64,000 nt of DNA from Mixta theicola. GTDB taxonomy: Bacteria > Pseudomonadota > Gammaproteobacteria > Enterobacterales > Enterobacteriaceae. Each line of letters opens with the position of its first letter. Position 1 is the stretch's first letter. A model generated the notes under the pieces. That model did no database searches. It had not been told where the DNA came from and was given only the letters and a program-made list of their open reading frames with translations. Positions 20,281 to 27,911 of the stretch are shown piece after piece. The stretch covers positions 94,470-158,469 of the forward strand of contig NZ_NWUO01000011.1 of NCBI RefSeq assembly GCF_002895925.1, given 5' to 3'. The position numbers and the translations under genes are program-made.

Positions 20281-20322
20281 AGGCGCAGATGAAATAACCG
20301 GTAATCGGCAGAGAGGGGATCG

Positions 20323-20347
20323 GGCTGCCGCAGCGAGTACGGCAGCC
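20323..20347. terminator. Hairpin between hexosaminidase and ridA
   Basis: GGCTGCCG (20323-20330) pairs with CGGCAGCC (20340-20347). It lies between two convergent genes and lacks a clear T-run. Confidence 0.45.
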
Positions 20348-20354
20348 TGAAACC

Positions 20355-20741
20355 TTAGCGACGCACGGCAATCGCTTCGATTTCAATCTTCACATCTTTC
20401 GGCAGACGCGCCACTTCCACGCAGGAACGGGCCGGGAAAGGCGCGCCGTGCTCGCTGAAGAAAGCTTCATAGGCGGAGTTAACGGTGGCGAAGTCGTTAA
20501 GGTCTTTAACGAATACCGTGGTTTTCACAATATCGCTCACCTTCAGGCCTGCCGCTTCCACGATGGCCTGCACATTTTCCAGCGACTGACGCGCCTGCGC
20601 AGCAACGTCATCAGCGACCGCGCCGGTTTTAGGATCGACCGGGATCTGACCGGAGGTGATGATCATACTGCCCAGATCGACGCCCTGAACATAAGGACCA
20701 ATGGCGGCAGGGGCTTTTTCCGTGCTGATTTCGCGTGACAT
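20355..20741 (-). CDS. ridA: 2-iminobutanoate/2-iminopropanoate deaminase
   Basis: 128 residues, RidA/YjgF family trimer. It hydrolyses reactive enamine/imine intermediates made by PLP dehydratases such as IlvA, protecting transaminases. Marks: PAAIGPYVQGVDLG, SGQIPVDPKTG, and the catalytic Arg in FPARSCVEVARLPKD. Lies 78 nt downstream of pyrI in the same direction, as in E. coli, where it can be read from the pyrBI promoter. Confidence 0.98.
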   Translation of the reverse strand: MSREISTEKAPAAIGPYVQGVDLGSMIITSGQIPVDPKTGAVADDVAAQARQSLENVQAIVEAAGLKVSDIVKTTVFVKDLNDFATVNSAYEAFFSEHGAPFPARSCVEVARLPKDVKIEIEAIAVRR

Positions 20742-20819
20742 AAATTCTCCTGATTAGTGGGGTGTCAGGCGGACAGCCTGTCCGCCATATCGCTTCCATT
20801 ATAGGGAGACGAAAGGTGA

Positions 20820-21281
20820 TTACCAGTTCGCCAGTACCACCTGGTGCGCAAATTCTTTTTCGCAATATTTACACTTCAGCTGAACGTTTTCAGCGCGTTT
20901 CCTGACGGCAAAACTGGAATAAACCGGCTCAGTGCGGCTGATGCAGTTGCCGTTCGGGCAGGTCAGCACGCGCTCAATGCGCTCCGGCAGCGTGGGAACA
21001 ATTTTGGCCACCACTTCATACTCATCGATGCGGTTAACGGTGGCGTGCGGCGCATATACCGCCAGCTGGTTGATCTGATCGTCAGTCAGGAAGGTGTTTT
21101 CGATCTTAATCAGATCCTTGCGGCCCAGCGCGCCGGAAGGCAGGTTAAGCCCAATGGTAATACGCTGATCGGTTTCCGTCAGGCGGAACAGCGTTAAAAG
21201 TTTAAAGCCCACCTGCGCCGGAATATGATCGATTACCGTGCCGCGTTTGATGGCTTCAACCTGTAATTTATCTTGCGTCAT
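20820..21281 (-). CDS. pyrI: Aspartate carbamoyltransferase regulatory chain
   Basis: 153 residues. The allosteric subunit that binds CTP/UTP (inhibition) and ATP (activation) in the N-terminal part and joins the catalytic trimers through a C-terminal zinc domain. The four zinc cysteines are visible as CPNGNC and CKYC. Starts 12 nt after the pyrB stop, so it is translationally linked in the pyrBI operon. Confidence 0.99.
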   Translation of the reverse strand: MTQDKLQVEAIKRGTVIDHIPAQVGFKLLTLFRLTETDQRITIGLNLPSGALGRKDLIKIENTFLTDDQINQLAVYAPHATVNRIDEYEVVAKIVPTLPERIERVLTCPNGNCISRTEPVYSSFAVRKRAENVQLKCKYCEKEFAHQVVLANW

Positions 21282-21293
21282 ACTGTTTCCTCC

Positions 21294-22226
21294 TTACAGA
21301 ACCGGATCGCTGTTAAGCACTAATGCCAGAAGCGCCTGACGCGCATAAATGCCGTTGCCGGCCTGCTGGAAATACCAGGCGTAAGGCGTTTTATCCACGT
21401 CGGTGGCGATCTCATCAACGCGCGGCAGCGGATGCAATACTTTCAGATTGTCGCGCGCGTCCTGCAAATCGGCGGCGCGCAGAACAAACTGCGCCTTTAC
21501 GTTGGCGTATTCGGACGGATCGAGGCGTTCTTTCTGTACGCGCGTCATATAAAGAATATCGACCTGCGGCACCACCTCTTCGATACTGGCGTGTCGGCTC
21601 CAGGCAATGCCTTTTTCATCCAGCATATCGGTAATATAGGCAGGCATCGCCAGCGCTTCGGGCGCGATAAAGAAGAAGCGGTTGCCGTCAAACTTGGCCA
21701 GCGCCTGCGTCAGGGAATGCACGGTGCGGCCATATTTCAGGTCGCCGACCATTGCCACGTTCAGTTTGCTCAGGCGGCTTTGCGTTTCCTGAATGGTGAA
21801 CAGATCAAGCAGCGTCTGCGTTGGATGCTGATTCGCGCCGTCGCCCGCGTTTAGCACCGGAATGGTGCCGGAAAATTCGGTGGCGAGACGCGCCGCGCCC
21901 TCCTGCGGATGACGCATCACAATCGCATCGACATAGGTGCTGATAACGGAAATGGTATCAGCCAGCGTTTCGCCCTTTTTACCCAGCGAGGTATTGCTGC
22001 TGTCGGAAAAACCCACTACCGCCGCGCCCAGACGCTGGATCGCGGTCTCAAAGGAGAGGCGCGTGCGCGTGGAGGCCTCAAAGAAACAGCTGGCAATCAC
22101 TTTATGTTTCAACAGCTCCGGCTGCGGGTTGGCTTTCAGGCTGGCCGCCGCATGCAATACCAGCTCCAGCTCCTCGCGGCTGAGATCGTTAATCGAAATG
22201 ATATGCTTGTGATACAGTGGATTCAT
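21294..22226 (-). CDS. pyrB: Aspartate carbamoyltransferase catalytic chain
   Basis: 310 residues. Condenses aspartate and carbamoyl phosphate, the committed step of UMP synthesis. Carbamoyl-phosphate motifs STRTRLSF (near 53) and [10 protein letters not shown], and the aspartate-binding region near [18 protein letters not shown] precedes the ATG. Expression is governed by the pyrL leader and attenuator directly upstream. Confidence 0.99.
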   Translation of the reverse strand: MNPLYHKHIISINDLSREELELVLHAAASLKANPQPELLKHKVIASCFFEASTRTRLSFETAIQRLGAAVVGFSDSSNTSLGKKGETLADTISVISTYVDAIVMRHPQEGAARLATEFSGTIPVLNAGDGANQHPTQTLLDLFTIQETQSRLSKLNVAMVGDLKYGRTVHSLTQALAKFDGNRFFFIAPEALAMPAYITDMLDEKGIAWSRHASIEEVVPQVDILYMTRVQKERLDPSEYANVKAQFVLRAADLQDARDNLKVLHPLPRVDEIATDVDKTPYAWYFQQAGNGIYARQALLALVLNSDPVL

Positions 22227-22239
22227 GCGTCACTCTCCT

Positions 22240-22380
22240 TTAGGCGTGCCGGATTAAGGCCGAAAAAAAAGCCCCTGCAATGAGGGGCTTTTTTACGATC
22301 GGTCGCTGACGGAAGGAAACAGGCGCGCCGCCTGTATTCAGGCGTGATTGAGCGATGTCTGTTTTATGGCTCAGCTGCAT
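22240..22380 (-). CDS. pyrL: pyrBI operon leader peptide PyrL
   Basis: 46 codons from ATG 22380 to TAA 22240-22242, preceded by GGGAGGA at ideal spacing. The sequence begins MQLSHKTDIAQS and the distal part (codons GAFFS) is encoded by the attenuator stem and its T-run. In E. coli, when UTP is scarce, RNA polymerase pauses in U-rich stretches, the ribosome translating pyrL catches up, and the terminator cannot form. The overlap of leader and terminator shows the same logic. The gap to pyrB is 13 nt. Residue identity to E. coli PyrL (44 codons) is low, which is normal for such leaders. Confidence 0.85.
   Translation of the reverse strand: MQLSHKTDIAQSRLNTGGAPVSFRQRPIVKKPLIAGAFFSALIRHA
22262..22294 (-). 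terminator. pyrBI attenuator
   Basis: On the minus strand AAGCCCCT, loop CATTGC, AGGGGCTT and eight T, with an A-run in front. It lies inside the pyrL frame and 35 nt before pyrB, so it is the UTP-responsive attenuator. Confidence 0.93.
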
Positions 22381-22392
22381 GCGTCCTCCCGA

Positions 22393-22433
22393 CAAATTGT
22401 GGCGCATTATACGCATTCAGCATATGGCTTCAA
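22393..22433 (-). promoter_or_regulatory. pyrBI promoter with AATTTG initial transcript
   Basis: Minus-strand TTGAAG (-35, 22428-22433), 16-bp spacer and TATAAT (-10, 22406-22411). The likely start is AATTTG (22393-22398). In E. coli pyrBI the same initial sequence causes UTP-dependent reiterative addition of U, a second control besides attenuation. The motif and place are conserved here. Confidence 0.85.
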
Positions 22434-22464
22434 GTAAAAAACGCCCGCCGGGTAACCGTTTGCG

Positions 22465-23484
22465 TTACGCTAATTTACCCGGTTTCGCCAGCGTGGCGAC
22501 CATCACCGCTTTGATGGTATGCAGCCGGTTTTCCGCCTGATCGAAAACGATGCTGTGCTCCGATTCAAAAACCTCGTTGGTCACTTCCATTCCGCCGGGC
22601 AGTTGGTACTGTTCGGCCATCTGTTTCCCCAGCGTGGTCTGATCGTCATGCAGCGCGGGCAGGCAGTGGAGAAATTTAACTTTTGTATTGCCGGTGAGCT
22701 GCAGCATCGCCATATTCACCTGATAATCACGCAGCAGGGCGATACGTTCCTGCCAGCGCTCTTTGGCTTCGCCCATCGAGACCCAAACGTCGGTATAGAT
22801 AAAGTCCGCCTGTTTAACGCCTTCGGCAATATCCTCCGTCAGGGTAATTTTTCCGCCGTTTAGCCTGGCAACTTCGCGGCATTCGTTGACCAGATGTTCT
22901 TCCGGCCAGCAGCTCTTTGGTGCCGTCAGCCGCAAGTCGATGCCCATCAGCGCCGCGGCCTCCATCAGGCTGTTGCCCATATTATTGCGTGCATCGCCTA
23001 CGTAGGTCAGCACCATCGCGCGTAACGATTTTTCCGGCAGGTGTTCCTGCATGGTTAACAGATCGGCCAACAGCTGAGTGGGATGAAATTCATCGGTCAG
23101 GCCGTTCCAGACCGGCACGCCAGCATAGCCGGCTAAGGTTTCCACGATCTGCTGGCCGTGGCCGCGATACTGAATGCCGTCATACATGCGGCCCAGCACG
23201 CGTGCGGTATCCTTAATCGACTCCTTATGACCAATCTGGCTGCCGCTGGGGCCAAGATAAGTGACGCGCGCGCCCTGATCAAAGGCGGCAACTTCGAAAG
23301 AGCATCGGGTGCGGGTCGACTCTTTTTCGAAGATGAGCGCGATATTTTTTCCCTGCAGGAGCGGCACTTCCGCACCATTTTTTTTCGCGATTTTTAATTC
23401 AGCGGCGAGGGCCAGCAGAGCATTAATTTCAGCGGGGGTAAAATCGAGCAGCCTGAGGAAATGGCGTTGATAAAACTGACTCAT
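22465..23484 (-). CDS. argI: Ornithine carbamoyltransferase
   Basis: 339 residues. Makes citrulline from ornithine and carbamoyl phosphate in arginine synthesis. [10 protein letters not shown] and [11 protein letters not shown] bind carbamoyl phosphate; DVWVSMGE and [10 protein letters not shown] form the ornithine site. Place next to pyrBI and rraB matches E. coli argI; the paralogue argF cannot be ruled out as the preferred name. Two ARG-box-like palindromes upstream imply repression by ArgR with arginine. Confidence 0.97.
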   Translation of the reverse strand: MSQFYQRHFLRLLDFTPAEINALLALAAELKIAKKNGAEVPLLQGKNIALIFEKESTRTRCSFEVAAFDQGARVTYLGPSGSQIGHKESIKDTARVLGRMYDGIQYRGHGQQIVETLAGYAGVPVWNGLTDEFHPTQLLADLLTMQEHLPEKSLRAMVLTYVGDARNNMGNSLMEAAALMGIDLRLTAPKSCWPEEHLVNECREVARLNGGKITLTEDIAEGVKQADFIYTDVWVSMGEAKERWQERIALLRDYQVNMAMLQLTGNTKVKFLHCLPALHDDQTTLGKQMAEQYQLPGGMEVTNEVFESEHSIVFDQAENRLHTIKAVMVATLAKPGKLA

Positions 23485-23507
23485 ATAGCGCTCCTTGTCT
23501 CTTTGAG

Positions 23508-23550
23508 AGTGAATTAAAATTCAATTTAACCGTATGAATATTCATTTTCA
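23508..23550 (-). promoter_or_regulatory. ARG boxes (ArgR operator)
   Basis: The first box has TGAAT-TAAA-ATTCA (23508-23525), a full match to the ArgR core. A second, weaker box with TGAAT and ATTCA-like ends lies at about 23533-23550. Two neighbouring boxes overlapping the promoter are the usual ArgR layout. Confidence 0.8.
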
Positions 23551-23644
23551 ACCCTGTGCGCAATAAACTTTTGCTTTTGTGTAGTGGCGCGGAGTGCAGT
23601 GTGGGAAAATAATCACATTGTCTGCCAAAACAGAGGAACCCATC

Positions 23645-24061
23645 ATGGCATATGAAGAATTGCTGGAAGAGCAGCGCGAAGAGACGCGAGCGATTATCGA
23701 AGAGCTGCTGGAAGATGGCAGCGATCCCGATGCGCTCTACACCATTGAACATCATCTTTCCTGCGACAGCTTCGAGGCGCTGGAAAAAGCGGCGGTAGAT
23801 GCCTTTAAGCTGGGCTATGAAGTCACCGAGCCGGAAGAGCTGGAACTGGAAGATGGCTCAACCGTTATGTGTGTTGATATTCTGAGCGAGCTGGCGCTTA
23901 AACCTGAGCTGATCGATGCGCAGGTTGAACAGCTGGTTAACCTGGCCGGTAAGCACGATGTCGATTATGACGGCTGGGGCACCTACTTTGAAGATCCGGA
24001 TGCGGAAGATGAAGAAGAGGGTGATTACCTTGATGAAGACGATGACGGCGTCCGTCATTAA
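23645..24061 (+). CDS. rraB: Ribonuclease E inhibitor RraB
   Basis: 138 residues from ATG 23645, equal to E. coli RraB. It binds the C-terminal scaffold of RNase E and alters degradosome activity. Very acidic, with the highly conserved [18 protein letters not shown] and [12 protein letters not shown] and a poly-acidic tail ending DDDGVRH. Divergent from argI, followed after 66 nt by miaE. Confidence 0.97.
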   Translation: MAYEELLEEQREETRAIIEELLEDGSDPDALYTIEHHLSCDSFEALEKAAVDAFKLGYEVTEPEELELEDGSTVMCVDILSELALKPELIDAQVEQLVNLAGKHDVDYDGWGTYFEDPDAEDEEEGDYLDEDDDGVRH

Positions 24062-24127
24062 TAGCCTGCCGCTGTAAATATTGATCCGGCGTGCCGCTAA
24101 GGCGCGCCTTTTAACCGTAGCGATAAT

Positions 24128-24898
24128 ATGAATTACGCCGATCTTCTTGCTCCCATTCACCAGTTTCTGCATTGCCGTACGCCACAGGCGTGGATCGATG
24201 AGGCGCGCAAACCCGAAAATCTTCCCTTGCTGCTTACCGACCATATGGTTTGTGAACTGAAAGCGGCGCAGACGGCCACCTGGCTTATTCGTAAATATGT
24301 TGCCGATAAGCCCAGCGGCGAAGCGATTCTCGCCTGGTTAAAGCCTTATGAAGCCTTTGTGCATCGTGAAGATCACGACAGCGAGTTTATTAAAGCGCAT
24401 AAAAATTTATCAAAGCGCATTATCGCCCGTAACGATATTCCCTGGGGCGACGAGCTGCTGGATAAGATGATTCTGCTGATCAAAGAAGAGCTGCACCACT
24501 TTTATCAGGTATGGGAAATCATGCAGGCGCGCGGCATCGCCTATCAGAAGATTACCGCCAGCCGGTATGCCAAAGGCTTGCTGCGTGAGGTGATTACTCA
24601 CGAGCCGGAAACGCTGGTGGATAAGCTGATTTGCGGCGCCTATATTGAGGCGCGCTCCTGCGAACGTTTCGCCAGCCTGGCACCGTGGCTGGATGAGGAG
24701 CTGGCAGCGTTTTACGTTTCGCTGCTGCGCTCAGAGGCGCGTCACTATCAGGATTATCTGGCGCTGGCGGCACGCATTGCGCCTTTTGATATTACCAGCA
24801 GGGTGCATCAAATCGGCGAGGCCGAAGCGCGATTGATTCAGGAACCGGATAACGAACTACGCTTTCACAGCGGCGCGCCGGACTGGCATACAAATTAA
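24128..24898 (+). CDS. miaE: tRNA 2-methylthio-N6-isopentenyladenosine hydroxylase MiaE
   Basis: 256 residues. Carboxylate-bridged non-heme diiron monooxygenase that hydroxylates ms2i6A37 of tRNA in the presence of O2. Iron ligands are suggested by LLIKEELHHFYQVWE (ExxH) and SCERFASLAPWLDEE with RSEARHYQDYL (ExxH). Present in Salmonella and many Erwiniaceae but absent in E. coli K-12, so it helps place the organism. Probably co-transcribed with rraB. Confidence 0.93.
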   Translation: MNYADLLAPIHQFLHCRTPQAWIDEARKPENLPLLLTDHMVCELKAAQTATWLIRKYVADKPSGEAILAWLKPYEAFVHREDHDSEFIKAHKNLSKRIIARNDIPWGDELLDKMILLIKEELHHFYQVWEIMQARGIAYQKITASRYAKGLLREVITHEPETLVDKLICGAYIEARSCERFASLAPWLDEELAAFYVSLLRSEARHYQDYLALAARIAPFDITSRVHQIGEAEARLIQEPDNELRFHSGAPDWHTN

Positions 24899-25011
24899 GC
24901 GGCAGCTATTTTTTCATTGTGATAATCATTAAGGAACAATAACGGAGCAGCAGAAAGGCGGGTATTTCCATTATAAAACCATCTTCTTGCATATTTCATC
25001 CCCTTTATTGG

Positions 25012-25251
25012 CTATCTGTTTAACTTCGATAAAACAAACATCATCATCACTGCGACTAAACCTACAAACATATCCTTTAACAGCGGGCTGATATTTAAAT
25101 AACTGACCCCTTTGCCAGCTAACATGCCAACAGGGATAACTAAAAAAATATTTGCCATAACTTCATAAGCAATTCTCCGTTCTGCTCTCCATGGAATGAT
25201 AATTAATCTCATTTGCATTTTTAAAGCAAGGAGCTTACTGTTGATTGTCAT
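25012..25251 (-). CDS. Small hypothetical membrane protein
   Basis: 79 residues with two hydrophobic stretches, about 31-50 (ANIFLVIPVGMLAGKGVSYL) and 58-75 (KDMFVGLVAVMMMFVLSK), and a basic N-terminus, so a two-helix inner-membrane topology is plausible. I recognise no family. No clear ribosome site lies before ATG 25251. It sits in an AT-rich patch between miaE and an ERIC-like repeat. Could be a chance frame. Confidence 0.3.
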   Translation of the reverse strand: MTINSKLLALKMQMRLIIIPWRAERRIAYEVMANIFLVIPVGMLAGKGVSYLNISPLLKDMFVGLVAVMMMFVLSKLNR

Positions 25252-25276
25252 GAAAATTATTTAATTTCTACTTTCC

Positions 25277-25396
25277 ATACCCTAAATAATTCAAGTTGCC
25301 TGACAAAACGGTTAACCGTTTTGAACCGCGCTTGCGCGAGCCCCGGAGGGCCGAGTAATGCCAACACACATGCAACTTGAAGTATGACGGATATAT
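25277..25396. repeat. ERIC-like repeat with divergent core
   Basis: Starts ATACCCTAAATAATTCAAG and ends with the inverted partner GCAACTTGAAGTATGACGG; these are the ends of enterobacterial ERIC elements (about 127 bp). The central part does not show the usual ERIC core and instead has the palindrome AAAACGGTTAACCGTTTT (25305-25322) and a GCGCTTGCGCGAG stem. A miniature non-coding element; transcribed copies can fold in mRNA. Confidence 0.75.
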
Positions 25397-25519
25397 TAGA
25401 GAAATAACCTGGCATTGCGAGTCGGTAATTATTAGCTTAGCAAATGCGTTACTCTTTCAATTAATAGCCTGTTACAGACATCAATCCGTTCACAAACAGC
25501 CATAAACTATTCTGGCTGA

Positions 25520-25840
25520 TTAACATCCATACAGCCGGCCAAAAAAACGCCAGTACCAAAAGGCGATTAACAGCAGCGTGAACAGCGGTAAATAAAGCGT
25601 ACGCTGCTTTTTACGCAGGCTAAGCCAGAGTAGTGGCGCGATCAGCAGAAACGTTAACGGAGCGGTAAAAGAGCGAATATCATCAACGACAAACGTTTTG
25701 TAAGCATCGCAGAGCGTTTTGATTTCATCACCATCGATATATTGCTCTTCTTTGAAATATGAGAGGTAAGCGATATTAATAAAGCAGAAAACGCTATAAA
25801 ACAGCGTTAAGGTGAATTTTTTCCATAAGTTTATAGCCAT
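25520..25840 (-). CDS. Inner-membrane protein, YjeO/DUF2645-like
   Basis: 106 residues with three hydrophobic segments (about 8-28, 60-78, 84-98) and a short hydrophilic part with CDAYKTFVVDDIRSFTAP. The arrangement resembles the E. coli YjeO family (DUF2645), of unknown function; that match is from memory and not certain. Isolated in the AT-rich patch. A basic C-terminal RRFFGRLYGC-like end follows the last helix. Confidence 0.55.
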   Translation of the reverse strand: MAINLWKKFTLTLFYSVFCFINIAYLSYFKEEQYIDGDEIKTLCDAYKTFVVDDIRSFTAPLTFLLIAPLLWLSLRKKQRTLYLPLFTLLLIAFWYWRFFGRLYGC

Positions 25841-26253
25841 GAAATTTTAAACCTGTATAGCGTGGCCGCCTGCCGTTCTATGTTATCGCTACCTGAAGAG
25901 GGCTGATTATAACAGGGGCCGTTTTCATCAGCGTTATGCTCCTTGTGTTTTTGCCGAATAATTTTTCACGCGTCAATAACGTGATCGTTAATCAAAAAGC
26001 AAAGGGCCTCCCAGCCCCCACTTTAATCTCCTGGATCGGTAAAATTTATCGCCACCTAATTGGTTGATTAATGCGATGGAATTATAAATAATTTAATAAT
26101 AAGGATTGCGATAATAACGTTTCTTTTTATTTAAGATGAAAGCGAAGTGTTGCAAAACCTGATGCTAAGAACTTATATTTAGCTGGTGGTTCTTATTGAT
26201 AACTGCCTTTAAATTAGGGATATGATTTATGAAGAGCAAGCAGGGAGGCATAT
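25841..26253. other. AT-rich gap without genes
   Basis: 413 bp between the YjeO-like gene and the broken effector gene. I see no ORF with a ribosome site, no RNA gene and no repeat. The AT content rises towards the right. Confidence 0.6.
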
Positions 26254-26776
26254 ATGGGATTGAAAAGAGGTGGTTTACGCCTGATGACACCAGGTGAAAT
26301 TAACTTATCACAACAATTGTATGGTCAATCAATTTAATATAATAATGTTTGGGTACATCACGGTAGTTTCCTGCCTTTTGGTATGCAAGAAAACAATACG
26401 GCAATGACGCCAGCAGGTGAGATATGGTTTGAAACTAATATATATCGCGATGATTATGCTTATAGTTCTGTTGATCTACAACATCTCTTTATGCATGAAA
26501 TGATGCATGTCTGGCAGAAGCAAAAGGGAATGAATGTTGTAATGCGAGGTCTGTTCTCATGGGCGGCTGATTACAATTATAGGTTGAACAAAACCAGGTT
26601 AGATGATTACTCAATGGAACAACAAGCTTCGATCGTTGCTGATTACTGGTTGCTCACATAGCACGGATTTAATAATTATTCCTATATTATTAAATACCAA
26701 AGACTATGATCGTGATGAGGATTATAATAATCTGGTTGAAAAATATAAGAAAATATTAAGGAATTTCCCGATATGA
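26254..26776 (+). pseudogene. Broken HEXXH metallopeptidase-like effector (Rhs/T6SS-associated type)
   Basis: Begins at ATG 26254 behind a strong GGAGG with MGLKRGGLRLMTPGEINL, then stops at TAA 26335-26337 (codon 28). The same frame continues through a long conserved-looking stretch with the zinc motif HEMMH and WQKQKGMNV, FSWAADYNY and EQQASIVADYW, stops again at TAG 26659-26661, continues, and then needs a +1 shift near 26698 to read DYDRDEDYNNLVEKYKK to TGA 26774-26776. Small proteins of this form occur beside type VI secretion/Rhs loci and are thought to be effectors. Two stops and a frameshift make it a pseudogene. The TGA overlaps the next ATG. Confidence 0.8.
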
Positions 26777-27120
26777 AAAAAATCATGTTGCTTTTTTTAC
26801 TTATTTTAGCATCCTGCGGATCGGGTGATAAATTACAATTTAATCTACCTGGTGACGCCAATATTACGTTAAACTCGATTTGTATTAACGCAAAATCAGG
26901 CGAGATATTATCTTACTATTTGCTAAGCTCTTCGGTTAATCAGTATAAAAAACCACTTTCAATGGAAGATGACATACAGAAATTTTACCCCAATATGTGT
27001 GTTTTTAGCAGGTTTGAAAAGAATGAAAGCTACACGCTCATTTATATCCTCGACCAAAAGAAATACCGGGTAGAATTCAGGGTGGATCACGAAGGGAATA
27101 TCATAAAAAAGTTTAGGTGA
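26773..27120 (+). CDS. Small lipoprotein, putative orphan immunity protein
   Basis: 115 residues. Signal peptide MKKIMLLFLLILASC with lipobox LASC, so Cys15 would be lipidated and the protein faces the periplasm. The rest is a small beta-rich domain with Cys at CINA and MCVF. Its ATG overlaps the end of the broken HEXXH gene by 4 nt, the layout of an effector-immunity pair; similar small periplasmic lipoproteins act as T6SS immunity proteins. Function is inferred from context only. Confidence 0.6.
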   Translation: MKKIMLLFLLILASCGSGDKLQFNLPGDANITLNSICINAKSGEILSYYLLSSSVNQYKKPLSMEDDIQKFYPNMCVFSRFEKNESYTLIYILDQKKYRVEFRVDHEGNIIKKFR

Positions 27121-27261
27121 ACTCTTGTGTTGTGCTGAGCTAATAAGTTCAGAAAAAAATAACCGCATTGTGCCTGGTCGTAAGTATACCCTTGAATCAG
27201 GCACAGGCTAATATCCTGTGTTATTGATAGTAATATAACGAAGCTATTAATCCATACACAA

Positions 27262-27285
27262 TAAAAAGGCGCTTACAGCGCCTTT
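27262..27285 (-). terminator. Terminator overlapping the yjgM stop codon
   Basis: On the minus strand AAAGGCGC, loop TGTAA containing the stop codon, GCGCCTTT, then TTATTG. The hairpin overlaps the end of the gene. Confidence 0.75.
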
Positions 27286-27776
27286 AACATCCGTACTTCG
27301 CAATCGTCGTGGCCGGTGCAGCCGAGCGGGCCATCAATATGCTGAAAGCCCAGCTTTTCATACAGGCGAATCGCCTGTGTCAGGCTGGCGGTGGTTTCCA
27401 GATAGCAGCGCTTAAAGCCTTGCTCGCGGGCGAAATCCAGCGCCTGCAACGCCAGACGATGCGCTATGCCCCGGCCGCGCAGCTGCGGCAGGAAATACAT
27501 CTTTTGCAGCTCGCAAATATCCGGATCACTGCACTGCAGAGGCGCAACGCCGCCGCCGCCGACAATATTGCCATCCAGCTCAATAACCCAGTAGGCGCTA
27601 TTCTGCTCGCTATACAGTTCAAACAGCCGGTCCAGATTGGGATCGGAAACGGTATAGCCTTTATCGGCGGTCAGGCCAAACTCAGCGGATACGGTACGAA
27701 TGACCTGCGCAATATACGGATTATCTGCCGCGCTAATAGGGCGAACGCGAAGCGAAGTGTCGGAAGCGATATTCAT
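27273..27776 (-). CDS. yjgM: GNAT acetyltransferase YjgM
   Basis: 167 residues. GNAT fold with the acetyl-CoA loop [15 protein letters not shown] and the strong family pattern [30 protein letters not shown] and [16 protein letters not shown]. Corresponds to E. coli YjgM, which lies between rraB and valS as here. Acceptor substrate not certain. Confidence 0.93.
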   Translation of the reverse strand: MNIASDTSLRVRPISAADNPYIAQVIRTVSAEFGLTADKGYTVSDPNLDRLFELYSEQNSAYWVIELDGNIVGGGGVAPLQCSDPDICELQKMYFLPQLRGRGIAHRLALQALDFAREQGFKRCYLETTASLTQAIRLYEKLGFQHIDGPLGCTGHDDCEVRMLKAL

Positions 27777-27857
27777 ACGTCTGGCTCAGATTAAGAAAAG
27801 GAAAAAGAGTGTAATAACACCGCTTGCCGCCTGATGCAATGGCGGCGGGCGATAGCA

Positions 27858-27892
27858 TAAAAAAACCGTGGTCAGGTTGCCCTGCCACGGTC
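27858..27892 (-). terminator. Terminator of the holC-valS unit
   Basis: On the minus strand ACCGTGGCAGG, loop GCAA, CCTGACCACGGT with one bulge, followed by a run of T. It starts about 20 nt after the valS stop. Confidence 0.88.
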
Positions 27893-27911
27893 GTTTTAAC
27901 ACTTCAGCAAA

